Assembly (NCBI GenBank): GCA_000827325.1
Contig: KN832874.1
Coordinates: 466,067 to 530,066 of the forward strand
Direction of reading: 5' to 3'
From: Oidiodendron maius Zn
Lineage: Eukaryota; Ascomycota; Leotiomycetes; Myxotrichaceae
DNA length: 64,000 nt
The position numbers and the translations under genes were made by a program. The notes under the pieces were generated by a model that did no database searches, was not told the origin of the DNA, and worked only from the letters and a program-made list of their open reading frames with translations. Position 1 is the first letter of the stretch. Each line of letters begins with the position of its first letter. Positions 45,468 to 60,300 of this stretch are shown piece after piece.

Positions 45468-46312
45468 AGAGAGTAATGTAGAGACATAATTCGTGTAAGG
45501 GGGGGTAATATGAATGCAATATTGAAACTGATAGGTAAACATGAGAAGACAGTTTTGCGATACTGTACAGTAGCGTTTTCCGCACGTTGCAAAAGTTTAT
45601 AGCTAAATTTCCGAACTAGAATCGTATCGATTAAGTCACGAAACAGGAAGCAAAGGCTAGAGTTATTGTGGGTAGCAGGCAAAATATAAGGGAAGGCAGA
45701 GATATATGTCGAGGGCCGCGTGAGGGGGGGTTCCTAGCATAAACTTAGTCCAGATATTCCACAACGCAAGATTACAGCGATGTCTCACGGTTGCATTGGT
45801 CAAGGAAGAAGTTGAAGGATGGATGTAGCCAACATAATACAAAATCCATGGTTCAATTAACCAGAGAACAGGGGGAATTTTCGTCAAAAGACCAAACGAA
45901 TCACCCATCATCGATTCATGAGGCGTACCGGCAAAACGTCCACTCTCCCTATGCTACCTAGCTATCAGTGATTTATCCGCACCCTAAGCTTATACTACCT
46001 ATGTACAAAATCTCCTACCAATCCCCAATCCATCCCAACCACGAACCATCTACCAAGAGCGCACTGAATCCGTCAATCCGCATCAAAGCCAACCTAAAGA
46101 ACAAATAGGGATATCACAGGTTGAGGGTTTCTGTTGTATAGTAAAAAAGCAGAGCATAATCCCATCCGTTATGCAATTCATTGCATCCAAGCTCTCAGCT
46201 CCAGCTGCCGTACTAGGGTGAAAATGGGGTTTGTGTAATGGAAACAAGAAGAGTGTGAATCGAAGATGTACAAAAGTTAACGAGTTAGGAGATGGGCCGG
46301 GGAAGAAGGGCC
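45468..46312. other. Intergenic between convergent genes
   Basis: About 840 bp with 3' regions of BET4 and the TBC gene. No gene is supported. Confidence 0.5.
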
Positions 46313-49285
46313 TCAGTCGAGGGCCTTGCGGAGATCAGTCCATTTCCGAAGAAGAGTCTCGTGGGAAGCGTTGAGCTGTGATGGGTTAGTGAGGTTACAA
46401 TAAGATGTTAGGGCGGCAAACCTCTGCGTGCATCATCTTCGTCTCCACGAGTGTCTTCTCCATTTCAATCATCTCATCTTCTAGCCTCGTATTCTCCTCG
46501 TGGACTTCTTGGTTGCGTTTCATCAGCTGGTTCATCTCTCCACGCAGTCGATTTTCGACTTCTTCCGACTGCTTCTCTACTACCCGCCTAAGCTCCTCTA
46601 CCTGGCCGCTTAGAGACTCATTTCGGTCACTTAGTTGCTCGTTCTCGACCTTTGTACGGACGAGTTCGGTGGCGAGGGCCGCGTGTTCAGAATCGTGTGA
46701 CTCAGCTCTCTCCTCAAGTTGGCGAACTTTTTTGGTCAGTACTATATTGGTGGCCTTTAGAGACTCAAGCTCGGCCTCCCGCTCCTTCTCCAGTTTAGTC
46801 TTCTCTTCCCACTCAAGAGCATACACCTTCAAGAGCTCAGGAGTAAGTTTGACGGCACAGGCATCTTGTATCATTTGATCCGCATGATAGACTTCCTTGT
46901 CAATGCTAGCCCCAGAGCTTCCAAAAAATCCTGACTCGAGAATAGAGTTGTGGGTAGGTGCCTGATCAATGTACACATCGAAAAGTCGGTCTCTTAAAAA
47001 GCTAGTCAGTTGCACCATGTCGTTCATGCCTAATAGTGTTTCAGCATTCTTCTGCATCAACACAATGCCGAACTTAATGATCGCTTCGAGGCCTTCGCTA
47101 AGGATGAGATCGTAGATCCGGAGGACGAGTTGCAGGGGAAATCGATAGGCGAACAGAGTGAGAAACCACTGCGTGGCGTAAAGGTGGGGTGTTATCTGGC
47201 GTCGATGGAGATGGCAATATAGAGCTGGTTCGAGATCCTCTAATAATCGCTCAAACTGGTACAGGTGCTTGTGTAGACCCGGCATGTCGTGGATGAAGAG
47301 TTCTCGAAGGTGGTACTGGTTCATCAATCGCACCAGAAGGCAGAAGGCTTCCTCTTCTGGCATCTGAGTGGAGTTAGCAAAGTTAATTCGAATCTAAGTA
47401 CTGTGATCTTACGTTGAACAATAGAGGCATGACAAGAAAGTTCATGCCCTGTGCGTATCCAACACCCTCGTCAAATAATGCATACGCTTTGCACACTCCA
47501 AACAGACCCTCCTGAAGGCCAGCGCTGGTTGCAAATTTTGAAAAGCTGGTTCGCGTACCCATATCTCTTTTGATCATTTTTTCAAGCTTGGTCAGAGCGG
47601 CCGCATCTTCCTTTGCTTTCTTCTTCTTCTCTGCGGCGGAGACTTTCATCGCTGCTTCCATGTCTTTCTCCTTCGGTGGAGAAGGTGATCTAAGACCATT
47701 GGTCAGAGTCGTTGCGAGGGTAGAATTGTCCGAATGAATTGATGAAGAAGATGATAGAATCTCATCATTGGGAGAGCTGTGAGTTGCGCTTGGCGGTCCA
47801 CTCGATCCGCTCATCCTGTCCTTTTCTTTGTCCGTTCCACGAACGACTAAATCTCGGTAAACGCTCTCCAATTCCTCGTTCTTGCTTTGCGCCAGGACCT
47901 GCCAAACAACTCCTCTTATGGCATTTGGGATGCCCGAAGCTATAGCCTTGTTCAATTCGTCCGCGCTAGTTCGAGCGACGGCTGCCGGACCTTCATACAC
48001 AACCGTTTGCCAGAGGTCCCAGTCCACAGGTAGAGATGGGTCATTCATTGCAGATGGTCCTGCAAAGGCTCCCGAAGCGGTGCCTGGGGACAACGCCAAA
48101 CTTATTGACGGGTCCGGACTATGGGGAGCCGACGGTCCGTACGGAGGCGACGTTAATTCCTTCTCCTCTGCAACACTTGTCGGATACGTAAGACCAAGGC
48201 CAGCATTGCTCCGACCTGTAAATCCTGTAACGGACCCCTTCTCATCCTCGCCCAATGCAGTTATGCCAGCCTCTTCACGCATCCGCAAGAGCTTAAATCT
48301 ATCTTTGAGACTATTTCGCGAGGGTCGGCGGGGAGTGCTATCGGGTTCGGGGGCCTCATCTAATTTTCCCAACATCATTTCTGGGTTGCTGCTGATAGTC
48401 ACAATCGATGAGGCGGTATTTCGGCGCTCGTCATTGTGTTGTGGCATAGGGGGCGAAAAAGAGGCATCCTTAGCTGTTGATGTATTTCGCGAGAGCCAGG
48501 AGAACGGACTAGTTAAGCTCCTCTTGGTTGTGATAGGGGTCGGAGTTGGAGTCGGTCCTGGGGATATTTGCGGCTGCAGGGCATTAGGAGGAGGGCCCCA
48601 GGGCACTGAAGGAAGAACGCCAGACAGGCCTTGTAGGGACGGTTTGGAATTTCTTGCGGGAAGAGGGGGTCTTGTATTTTCTGGTGCTGTTTTAGTTAGA
48701 TTTGGGAAACTGTAGAGAGGGGAATAAAATCTATATAGAATGTACCTTTGACAGTAGTGTCCTCTTGTGTTGGCTCCTCGTCTTCTTCTAGGCTGACGTT
48801 GTCCAGAGATATCGTGGAGAGTCGATGTGTTGTGAGAAGTGGGGATTTGGGTTGTTTAATGCCATGCTGGCTCTGTTCATCATGCACGCCATGGCCATTT
48901 GTCTCTGGTTCTACAGGAACAGGCTCTGCGATACTAGGCACAGAAAGGGAGTCGGACGTTCTGTCTGGTACATTGCTCTTGGCCGAAGAAGATCGCCGGT
49001 TAGTCAGAGATCGGGTCCCCTCAGACGATCTGTCCCGAACTGGCTCTATGGTTGCAGTGTCTGTCGTGTCGTTCGTATCTTCAAAGGTGTCCTAGCAGAA
49101 GGTGATCGTCAGCAAGAGGCTTTGGTATGCTTGCATATTCAGCAATGTCGTGTGACCAGACGTGCGCAGGAGACAGGAGACCAAACTTAGCGCACATTTT
49201 CGAGCTCAGAGTTCTGAGCAGCGGAATCCCTTTCCTCCTTCACCGAGTGTGCGTCTGCCGCTTCATGATGGTCGTGGTCAGACAT
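46313..49285 (-). CDS. GYP5: TBC-domain Rab GTPase-activating protein (Gyp5-like)
   Basis: Exons 49285-49196, 49091-48746, 48686-47413, 47363-46422 and 46375-46313 encode 904 residues, all joined in phase through GT-AG introns of 46-104 nt. Order: acidic, low-complexity N-terminus (about 400 residues, SPGPTPTPTP and serine-rich parts), TBC domain (about 390-660), then a long coiled coil (from EWEEKTKLEKEREAELESLK) to the end KWTDLRKALD. The catalytic arginine lies in IKRDMGTRTSF and the catalytic glutamine in VGYAQGMNFLV, the dual finger of TBC GAPs. In yeast Gyp5 acts on Ypt1/Sec4-type Rabs in Golgi-to-membrane traffic. The coiled coil is the usual reason for placing this type with Gyp5; the target Rab is not shown by sequence. 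Confidence 0.9.
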
Positions 49286-51329
49286 TGTGCTCACGTTTCT
49301 TTTGGTTGACGTTGCAAAAGGCGAAGAGGGGATCGGAAGAGGATCGGTGCCATCAACGGGGATGCGGCCGACGGGCCAGTGAGAGGCGTCCGATCAATGA
49401 ATGTGGGAGGAAGGTGACAGAATAACTGAGTTCTGCTGGATAAAGAGAGAATTGGGAGTGAGTGTATATTGTTAGATGTTGGTTCGCGAGGATGTGAAGT
49501 TGCCCTGGGAATAAATTAAAGTCAGGTTCTCGGCTACGCATTTGGCGTCTCACTTTCACTGCCAGGCTGTGCTCTATCTCTGTACTATTTTTACAGCTAG
49601 GACGAGACCACGTCCACGAACAATTGTCTGCTCGATGTACTTGTCTATTAGATTCTCAAAATCCTTCAAGGGCCGCCTGGTGTATGGATTGTGGTCGAGA
49701 CGGGCAATGCTGTTGGGCAATACAAGCCAGATTTACAAACCGCTTCGCAGCTGTGATGAAGTAGACCACACGAACAAGTGGCAGAGAGGAAGAGGACATA
49801 TGAATAGGACTCGCAGGAGAGATAATCATAGGCATATGCGGTCGCATATTCTATTACGCTCAATGCTCCTTCTGCCTCTCTTTCAACCCTATTACGATCC
49901 GACTAACAAGAGGCCATACGATGCAAACGGAAACTACTCTTTGTTTCAATAGCCATCAGTACTTTCAATAAGGCCCTTGCCGCTCAACGGTCGCGTCAGC
50001 CTCACGCAGGTCAGCATCAGCCTGCTTCAGCCCCTTAAACTGCAGCACATATGGCTATCACGTGAGAAACAAACACCTCCTAGTGGGCAGAGCTTGCGGC
50101 GAGGCTGAGGTAAGAGGAGTGTAAGAGGTACGAGAGGATTGGATATAGCCCCGAGTCTCTGTAGGGACCATCTGGGTACGCCGACGGGTGGGGTTCCAAG
50201 GAGGGATGCGTCGGTACCTATGTGGTAAATAGACGTTGGGGCGCCGAGTGCTGTGCCCTTGTACCTTTTACGGACCTGCAGATATACACTACTTGGGGCG
50301 CTCTGACCTTGCCAAAACGATGTTTCATGAGTAGACATTCCAAACAGGGGAGCTATTTATAATACCACCCCGAGCCGGCCCAAGGATTGTTTCACTCCGT
50401 TCTCGCAGCTCGCATTCAGATGAGCAGTTGGATGGCCATTACCCAGACGAGGAAGTATTGTGGAGTGCCTTTGGAGGGCACGAAATGTAGAAGCTGTCAT
50501 GCCATCAGATATCTGCCTTGGATGAGGCGTCATTGATCAGGCAAGTTTGGAGGTCACGGTCAGTTTTGCTCAGGAGACCAGCGGGAACAGGGGAGCTTCT
50601 CGATCACATACCCAAATCGCCTCGTAGAAACACATCAGCCTGGTAGTCTCTTCCTCGTTTTGACGTTCAACATTCCCTTTGCTTTCGGCCCCGGAGTTCT
50701 ATCAAAGAAAAAGTTGAGCTCTGACGTAGAAAGGCGAGTCGCCGAGATTTAAGCGATCGCGTTTCTCGTCTGTGCATGTTGAACTTTACCATCCACGGGA
50801 GCTTCATCCTACCTACCCTCAACCTCCTCCCCCCGCAATAATCTTCTTCTTTTCTTGTAACCCGCATATCTCGACTGCTGGCACGTCTGACCAGCTCTAT
50901 CGAGTGAATATCTCCCAAAAGAGACTCGAGAGGCGCCTGCACCGCTCCCATCGACACACTCTTCTTGGCCTCCCACTACCATCACCCCCCTTCTCCGTCA
51001 CTATTTTACCTCAAAGATACCCAGCAGCGAATCTGCATCCTCGTAACGAGTTTATAATCTACGGCGTGCCGCTCTTACTTTACCGGCAAGCAGGTAGCTA
51101 TAGTTCTTTATCTTCACTAACCTACAGATTTCCGACCGGGGATCAGGTGCCGCCGGTGTTTCTTGGACCACCCCCCCAACGGATTCCATCATCCACGACA
51201 CACTGGGAGTGGTCCTCTCACGGACTCTCCTTCTCAGATCTGTCAAGTTGTCGTCGCGGCAATAGACCAGGAGGTTGTGGAGGGGGTTGAAATCCACATA
51301 CCAGCGGCCTGTCTGCACCAACCAACAAC
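49286..51329. promoter_or_regulatory. 2-kb divergent intergenic region of the TBC and TOM1 genes
   Basis: It holds both promoters and probably a long TOM1 leader. A 172-codon frame at 50772-51290 and a 136-codon one at 49542-49952 are proline-rich or featureless and have no known domain, so they were not called. Confidence 0.45.
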
Positions 51330-54300
51330 ATGGTCCGGATAACCAAGCCGATGCAGGCGAAGCATTTCGAAACTCTGGCAAGTTGAGCTGGCCGCCCTAC
51401 ATGTTTAGATGCTAATAAGTAATGCAGTCGCCGTACCTCAAGGAGTTCCGTACCACTGCCTGCTCCATACCCCTGCCTCACCTTCCGCAACATCTCGCCT
51501 CCTTCCCCACAACATGGCCATTCCCACGGGGAGACCTCTACCACTGGACTTCTCTCCTCAACCGATTTGATGCCATTCTTGAGAACTTCTGCAGGACATA
51601 CAAGCTGGATGAGGGACCTCAGACCAGACCCTTTGGATGCAAGGTGCTCGTGGAGCCTGGCGAGAGTAGCGATACGCCAAATCTTGTGGAGCTTGGATAT
51701 GGGTCCGATGGCGATAGGGAACTCATCGAATCTATTCTCACCTTCTCAAGAATGCTTCTTCAGAACTGCGGCAACCGAAGCCTTTATGCTAGTAGTGCGC
51801 ATTTAAATAGCCTGCTGAACACTACTTCACTATCCCTCCTCGAAATCACGCTCTCCTTGGGTTCTGAATTAGCACAGAGATATCTAGCGGCCTTCAAACG
51901 CCAGGCGGGATCTTCAAGGCAGCCAAACAACCCCCAGCTTCTGCAGAACCACTACAATATTAACCTTGACCGAGTTCAACAGCTCGCACTTCCATTTACT
52001 AAGACGGTCGTTATCCCAGCAGATCCCGTTCAGTCGACAATGCCGACTACCCCAAGTGTGAAAGGCAAGGAGAAAGCGAATTTCACCACGCCCATAAGCC
52101 AAAAGCCTTCTACGACTACCGTACGTGCGAGTGACTTGGTGTCCATGGCCAAGGGGGGATCAGGCGTGAGCAGTAGAACGAGCGGCCCGAAGACCTCACG
52201 TAATAGTGTTGATAGCAAGCCTTCCCAGTCAGAGACTACCTGGGCAGAATGGGGAGATGTAAAGGTTACATATTATCCAAAGGCCGCTAGAGACTCTGAC
52301 TTGACTCGTGGCAACAGCCCAGCTCAGCTGTCTCACACTGCGCATCCAAATAACCCGACAACTCCAACACCTATACGTCGCTCGTCAAATCTGGGCTCCC
52401 ATGTTCAGCGTCCTGGGAGAGGCTCGAGCTTTGATGAATCCCCAACTGCTGCACGATCTTCGGCATTTTCAACAGAAGAGGTTCCGCGTGCTACTTTTAA
52501 GACCATTGAAATCACGAGCTCAGAGCTGAAGTCCACTGGTGTGCACGGCCTCTTGGAAGAACACATAGCGGGACTTCCTGAGGAGCTGCAGTACGAGCTG
52601 CTGACAAAGCTTCGAGTTGCTGAAGCCCTCACGTCGTCGCTCGAGACTCGCCGACAAATACTGGCAATCAGACTCCTAGCCATAACTAATCTGTCATATA
52701 TCCACCTTGAGGCCGCCTTCACAGAAAAGGTTATGAAGAATGATAATGATGAGCCTCGTCGATTACAGCTCATCTATCAGCTTGCTGAACTGGTTCACCC
52801 ACCTGTAGAAGCCGATACTCCAATCCCTGTTTCTCTCCAGACGATCGCCTTCTCTACTCTCGATGCATTATCTCAACACCCAAGCAAATATAATGATGTT
52901 TGTTCTGCCCTTAGCACAAATGTTAGCCACGGCGTGTTGCTTTACGTGGTTAGAAAGGCTGTTGCTGGGATGGGCGAAGATCCCGCCTCGGACGCAGTCA
53001 CAGAGCAGGATGAGTGGCGTGATGCTCTCTTCTCGCTGCTATCAAACATCTCCATGATGCCCCGCGCTGGGGGTGAGCTGATCACTGCTGGGTTGATGCC
53101 GATATTAGTTGAGATTCTAGGTCTGCGCACTGCTGTTGCAGAGCGCTACCACCACAAAGTTCTCGGCTTCCTCGACAACATTATGTACAGTGCCCGAGAT
53201 GCCTTCCAGACTCTCGTTAATGCGGACGGCCTACAGGCCATCTCTGATCTGATCGTTTATGAAGTTACGAATTCCTCCGAGAATGTCGCACAGGGCAAAG
53301 GAATGCGAGTCGAGTACCGTTCCGCAGCTGTGGATTATGAAATCCCCTTCTTCCAGCAACAGACCCTAAAATGGTTATTTAAATTTATCCACCATATGAT
53401 GACCACCGCTGGCGGTTATGGTGGCAACTTCGATCGTCTATTGCGAAACCTAATCGATTCCTCGCAGCTCTTGGGTAGCCTTCGTGAGATCATATCCAAC
53501 GGACAGTGCTTTGGCTCGGTAGTTTGGACCAATGCTGTTGGCATTCTGAATGATTTCATTAATAATGAACCGACAAGCTTCGCCGTCATCGCTGAAGCTG
53601 GTCTAAGCAGAGCTTTCCTGGAAGCCGTAACCTGCTCTACGATCACAATGCCGCCCGATTCCAAGAAAACGGAATCACAGCCAGACCAACCTTCTAACGA
53701 GCTAACCAGCGACAGGCCTTCAACGTCGGAACACACTGATGACGATGAAGAAGACGATGATGAGGACGATGATGGAGATAGTGATGAGGAGTTCCAGCCA
53801 GAGCCTCGCCGGCCTACAACAGCTATGCTTCAAACTCCTCGTGAAGGCCCCCTAGCTAAAGGCATTATGCCCACTCACGAGGCTATCAACATCATTCCTC
53901 AAGCGTTCGGCGCGATATGTCTTAATAACGATGGCATGAAGATGTTCCTGGCTTCCCGAGCCCTTGAGAGCTTTTTTGAGATTTTTGAAAGCCCTGAACA
54001 TATCAAGTGTATGGATGCTAATAAAGACCTACCATCTAATCTTGGTGGTTCTTTCGATGAACTTGTTCGTCACCATCCTCCACTTAAGACGGCCATCATG
54101 AATGCAATCCTAGATATGGTTGCTCGAGTTTCTCATCTTTGCAAGACTAAAGCGGAGAAGAATAAGCTTGGTGCCGTCCTACGGGTCTACGATGCAACAG
54201 GACAGCCGGTCATTGCTGGGCCTGAAATTAGGGCCTCTTATTCCTCTAAGAGCAAAGAAAAAGCAGTGGATGACGGAGAAGATGTCGAAATGGAGGATGC

Positions 54301-57300
54301 CGAGGCTCCGAGCATAGAGGCGGCAACCTCTGAATCTGACAATCTTTCTGACTCTTCATCAATGACTCCCTATGTAGCCACTGTTGCGACATTTCTCTCC
54401 ACCATATTCAGCAATACTACTGTTCGCTCGGAGTTTTGTACTAAAGGTGGTATCGAATATGTCCTTGATCTTGCCGAGTCGCCGTGCTTGGCATACGACT
54501 TCGCAGATGGGTCTGCCAGCCGAATCCTCCATGGTGTGATTGCACTCCTTGCAGAGCAAAAGCCCCATCTCACAATGCCTTCTCTGCTCCAAAGAGCACA
54601 AGCCGCTGCTAATATTCTCGAACCTTTTGCAAACTATCAGGGAACCAGACCATTCTTTAAACCATTTGTCGACAAGGAGGCTCAACTATCAGCTGATGTA
54701 GAGCTACTCACCAATGGAACAAACCTCGCCAAAGCTATGGTGAACGTCCACTCTCTGGTCTCAACTGTGCACGCTTGTTTACACCCTACTTCGTATAATC
54801 ATCGAAATGCCGTAAGTAGTCTTACTCAGCTCAACCTTGGCGACTACTACGCGCAGCTTGTCAAAACTCTAGGGCCCTTACTCGGCGCATGCTTTCGGGA
54901 GGAGTATAGCTTAGATAAAGCCGTTCCAGACTCCTTTGAGAGTGCTGTACGTGCCAAGAATTCGGCACTCAGTGATACCCTTTTTACGGGTTTCCTTGGC
55001 GATCCTGAAGTGCCATCACCTGCGCCAGAGCCATTAGAGGCGGAAGCAGGGCTGCCAACCCAGCCAAACGGTGCCTCGTCAATACCTGTTGCTGCAGGAT
55101 CGCCCACGTTGGCTGTGGGTAAACCTAAGCCTATCACTAAGGCGGAGAGGGACTCACCTGAGTTCAAGAACTTCCAAGTCTTACGTTATTTGCTCAGAAA
55201 GATGCCCCGGACGATTTCACCCTTTTTCCAGATACTCGGGAAAGGATTAGTCCCCAAGCGATCGGGTACAGATGTCTTTCAAAAGCAGAGCCATGCAGCT
55301 ATTGCAGACGCTTTGGCTGAGACTATCCTTCGCGAGTTGGCTAGTCGTGGGCAAGATTCTTCTATGGAAGGCATTGGACATTGCATTGGCATGCTTCATG
55401 TTTTGAAGGATATGTTAACGGATGGTACGCAAACCTGTCCTTATGTAAATCCGTTACTAACATATTCCAGTCTCGCGTCATAGTGACCGTCCAGTACAGG
55501 TAATTGCCCTTGTTCTCCAGGCTTTCAAGCAACGCGGCGGATTCGATACTACAAATCGCATCCTCGAAGTTTTCGCAGCCAATATCCGCCAAACGAGCTC
55601 TCCATCTGATACATTGGACCTTGATCGTACTGCTGAGGAAACAATCCGCTCTGAGATGGCAGTTGTGATTGTGAAAGAAATCTTGTCTATCTACAACCAG
55701 GTTGTTAATGGCAAGAACGTCACTGAATCAGTCTATACAATGTCAATGGTGCCTCGAGATGGTAGAGACCGCAGCAGACCTGATTACTTTTCCCCAGATC
55801 AGTTCCTCCTTGAACTGCGAATGGCAGTTCTGCCTGTCGTTCGGCGGTTGTGGGAGTCCGATCTTAGTGAGAGGGCGCCAAGTGAGGTGGCAGAGAAACT
55901 TATTGATGTCATTCGGACGATTGCAAATGCAGACAATGAGATTCATGTAGCGAAGCGCTCTGACAAGTCGTCTCCACCTTCTAAGTCTGCCCGTAAGCTT
56001 TTCAAACTCAGCGCCGACCACCTCAGCACGTTGATAGAAGATCATAAATATGACCCGGACCTTGCTCAGGAAGCTCTCTATCGTTGCAGTAATAATATCA
56101 CATACTCTCTGGAGTACTGCAGTGAGGTGGTCCATGACGGTCGGCGTCGAAATCCAATCCCGGAAGGCGATGTGCCGCCCAGCCAGGAGCAAAGCAATTC
56201 GTCTAGACCTCGCACAAATACATCGACAGGCACAGCAACCCCGGATGACCATCCCATGGGCATGGATGATACTGTCCCAAGCGTTCCTGCAATTATAGAC
56301 TCGCTCAGTCAGCAGATATCGGCTACTTCGACTTCCAACGATGGCCTTGCTCCTCACCTCGTAGACGAACTTCTCAACTCAGCTGTTTCATCGCCCAACA
56401 ATTCACGGGCTAGTCAGTCATCTGCTCCACCGCAGTCAGCCCCGCCCGAAGAGAACAAGACCAAACAGATTACTATTGACGACCTTAACGAAGAGCGAGC
56501 TGCTATCAGAGGTACTTTAATCGATAAGTGCCTCGAAGTCATTAATGCCCACGGTGGTGTGACCTTCCAGGTTGCGGATCTAATCACCACCACAGTTAAC
56601 AAATCACCCGATCCCTCGAACCTGAAAGCATCTGTTGGATCGACTTTGGTTGTGGCCCTTATGTCGTTCGCGGGTGATGACGACCTCCGCACATCTGGGA
56701 AGAAGATTGCAGCCTATGCTCATCTAGTTGCCCTGCTTCTAAAAGACAAGAGCTTCTACAGTTCTGTTGTTAGCGAGCTGAAGAACCACCTCCCCATGCT
56801 GCTTGGATTTATCAAGCTACCGTCAAATCACTCCTCCGACGAGCCATCGCCCTGGATCCCTCCGATTCTTCTTGTAGTTGAACTGCTTCTCAGCGAAGAT
56901 TCCCGACCCCGCAAGACGAAATGGGTCCCTCCAAGGGACGAAAATGATAAAATTGAAGCCCCAGTGCTTGAGGCGTTTGAACCTGCTGTTTCGTCGGATG
57001 AGCGTACTCAGCTCTTGGAAGCTGTCCTTGACATCTTACCCCGTATTGGTAAGGATGAATCACTCGCGCTCTCGGTCCTGCGCGTCTTGGTGATCCTGAC
57101 GCGATCACGAACTATGGCTCAAGTGGTGGGTGAGAAGAAGAATATCCAACGACTCTTTGTAGCAGCGAAGCAGCTTGCAGGCGCCACTTCTTCGCGCATT
57201 CAGAGTCCATTGATGCTGATTTTACGTCACATCATCGAGGACGACGAAACCGTGAAGCAAATTATGCGTTCTGATATTAAACTATTCTTTGAGCAGAATC

Positions 57301-60300
57301 GCCAGCAGAGAAGCCTCGATATCACCGCGTACCTCCGTGGCTTAGCTCCTACCGCCGTTCGATCACCTGAATTCTTTGTGGAGGTGACTAATGAGATGGT
57401 TAAGTTCAGTAGATGGTCGTATGCGAACTCGGACAGTTCTAGTAGCCGATCAAATACTCTCGTGTTGAAGGACCAATTTGCGTCTGGTTCGGACCCTGCT
57501 AGACGTTCTGAAGATTCCGTCCAGCCGACTGTCCAGGCCACTGAAGACCTATCAATCCAAGACGTCAAGGCGAGCACCGAAGAAACTGACAGCCAGATGC
57601 CAGATGCCTCAAAAGTTGCTCATGCAGAGCATAAGTTACCGGTTGTCGAGAATCCAGATGGTGTAATTCATTTCTTGCTCTGCGAGCTTCTAAATTATAA
57701 GGATGTAGAAGACAAAGACCCAGCCACTGCTGCTACTGCTGCGTCTCCTATCCCTCAAGCTAATGTGCCGACTGCTACCGATGTTAATATGGCGGAAGTT
57801 GGCTCCACTGCGAGTGCAGAGGGATCCGCGAACAAGGAAGAGAAATCGAAAGCTAAAGAAGACTTCAAGCCTGAGGACCACCCAATCTATATCTATAGAT
57901 GCTTCCTCCTACAATGTCTCACGGAGCTGCTCGCTTCCTACAACCGCACCAAGATTGAGTTCATCAACTTCAAGCGCAGCGTCCCGCCACAAGCCATGAC
58001 TCCATCTAAGCCTCGTTCCAGTGTTGTCAATTATCTCCTTACCGATCTCATACCTGCTGGTACGGTAGACAGTGCAGGGTCGCAAGTGGCTTACCGCAAG
58101 AGAACGACAACATCATCGTGGGCAGATTCTGTCCTGGTGGCTCTATTGGCTAAGACAGGAGAGCAGCTGGTGGACAAGTCTCGCGAACAAAGTGATGGAG
58201 AAGATGAACCTAATCTTCTTTTCGTTCGACGATTTGTCCTCGAGAATGTACTCAAAGCTTATAAGGAAGCTAGCGCGTCAAATGAGTCTTTGGATATCAA
58301 ATACGCCCGAATGCTCTCACTTGCAGTTCTAATGGGTCATATTATGAACGGCAAAGATACTATTGGTGCTACTGACACATCTCTCGCCAATCGGTCTCAC
58401 CAACAACTTCGACGTGTCATGTTTGAAAAGGGGTTCATTGGGGCTCTAACTGCATCTATTGCTGACGTCGATCTCAACTTCCCTGGCGCCAAGGAGACCG
58501 TTAGACAGATCTTAAAGCCTCTTAAGGTGCTGACAAATACAGCCATCCACTTAAGCGATCTCTCCCTCGTATCTGGCGCCCAAGGCCAAACCGAAGATGA
58601 TGGAATCGAATCGGCAACGTCTGTGTCCGATCTAGAAGATGACCGCGAGGAGACACCAGACTTGTTCCGTAACTCGACATTGGGTATGTTCGAACCAGAT
58701 AGAGAGGAGGAGTCGTCATCTGAGTCTGAGGACGGTATGTTACCACTGAACCTGATGTTACAACGAAGAAGATACTAATTCTAGACAGAAGATGACGAGG
58801 AAATGTATGATGATGGTTATGGTGATGAGATGGAGTATGAGGAGGATATTGGCGAGGATGAAGAAGATAATATTAGTGAAGAGGACGAGGATATTGAAGG
58901 CATAGGTCACATTGAAGGTCTCCCGGGAGATCACGCCGTGGACGTCGAAGTCATTATGGAGGAAGAGGATGATGACGATGACGACGACGACGATGACGAT
59001 GAAGATTCAGATGACGATGATGACCATGGCTCAGAAGATGATGATGCTCGCGTTGAGATTATCGATGAACTCGGAGAAGCTCAGCACCTCGCCGAAGAAG
59101 ATGATCTTGATGAATGGGAGAGCGACGAAGGTGAGGATGAAGGCGAGGATGAGGAAGATGACTATGAAGCCCAGGCCCAAGAAGAGGATGAAGCCCACTT
59201 GCACCAGGGACTAGACGTTACTAGCATGGTAGGTGGCCCTCTTGGTAACCTTGTTCGTGCTCTAGGCGGTGGTGAAGATGCCGTTGACATTCTCGAGCGA
59301 ATGGAGGAGCAAATGGAGGCCGAGGGTCTCGATGCTGGAGATGATGAGGACCGCATTGGCGGCGATTACATGGAAGAGGGTGACGGTGATGGTAAGTCTT
59401 TGCTTATGTATATTAGGTCGAGAACCTATGCTCATAGTATGCAGAAGATGATGATGAGGAAGAGGATATGGACGAGGAAGAAATGTTTTTGGAGCAAGGA
59501 TATCCAGGTAACTTGAATATTGAGGCTTACTCTACTATTACTAATCGCATTTAGGTGGTGGTCCTCCGGGTGGCTTCGAATGGGAAGGTGATGTGGATCC
59601 GCCAATGACTATCAGTCATCGCGGACACCATCACCGTCCTCGCCATGCCTTTGGGCCTCCTTTCCCCTTGTTCCCAGGGGGCCTTCGTGGCGATCCCCTC
59701 GGTGGTATGTCGCCTCCCTCTCACATATCAATTTCTGTTCAGGTTCCAGACGAGTTGAGAAACCTCCCGCGTCGTGAACTTGATGGTTTGATACAACAAG
59801 TCATGACTCGATATATGGGACCTGAAGGGCGTAATAGCAACGGAACTAATCCAAACGCAGTTCCGGAGTACCGTCCTGCATATCGGTCACATAGACCCCC
59901 TCAGCAGCGATCAACTGACGACGGTCTCAACCCTCTTCTTCAGCCGGGTGCGGCAGCCAATTTGTATAGAGATAGACCAGTGACCCGAGGCTCAGATTGG
60001 ATCCAGGCCCTTAGCCCTCCCGGTGAATCCGACTTACTGGATTTGGCTCGCCTCGGCGGACCTTTTGGTGAGGGCCCCGCAACCGCAGCTCTCTTTGACA
60101 TGCTTAGATCCTTACCAGAGTTTCCAGGTACCATCGCACGCAACGGACCGGCTGGCTTGTCATTTCACATCACAGGTGGCCATTTTCTGGACATGCCAGC
60201 AGGCCTTCGGGCTATTATTGGCGGATCACGCGGAGCCCGGTTTGAGGTACGCGGTGAGGCCACCGAACCAGGAAATGCAGCCTTCTTTACTCCTCAATCC

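Noticed and set aside
47882-48715. 277-codon frame on the plus strand inside the TBC gene
   Set aside because: It is antisense to confirmed exons with in-phase splicing and is the mirror of proline/serine-rich code; no domain.
50772-51290. 172-codon frame upstream of TOM1
   Set aside because: Proline-rich and featureless, no domain; more likely part of the TOM1 leader.
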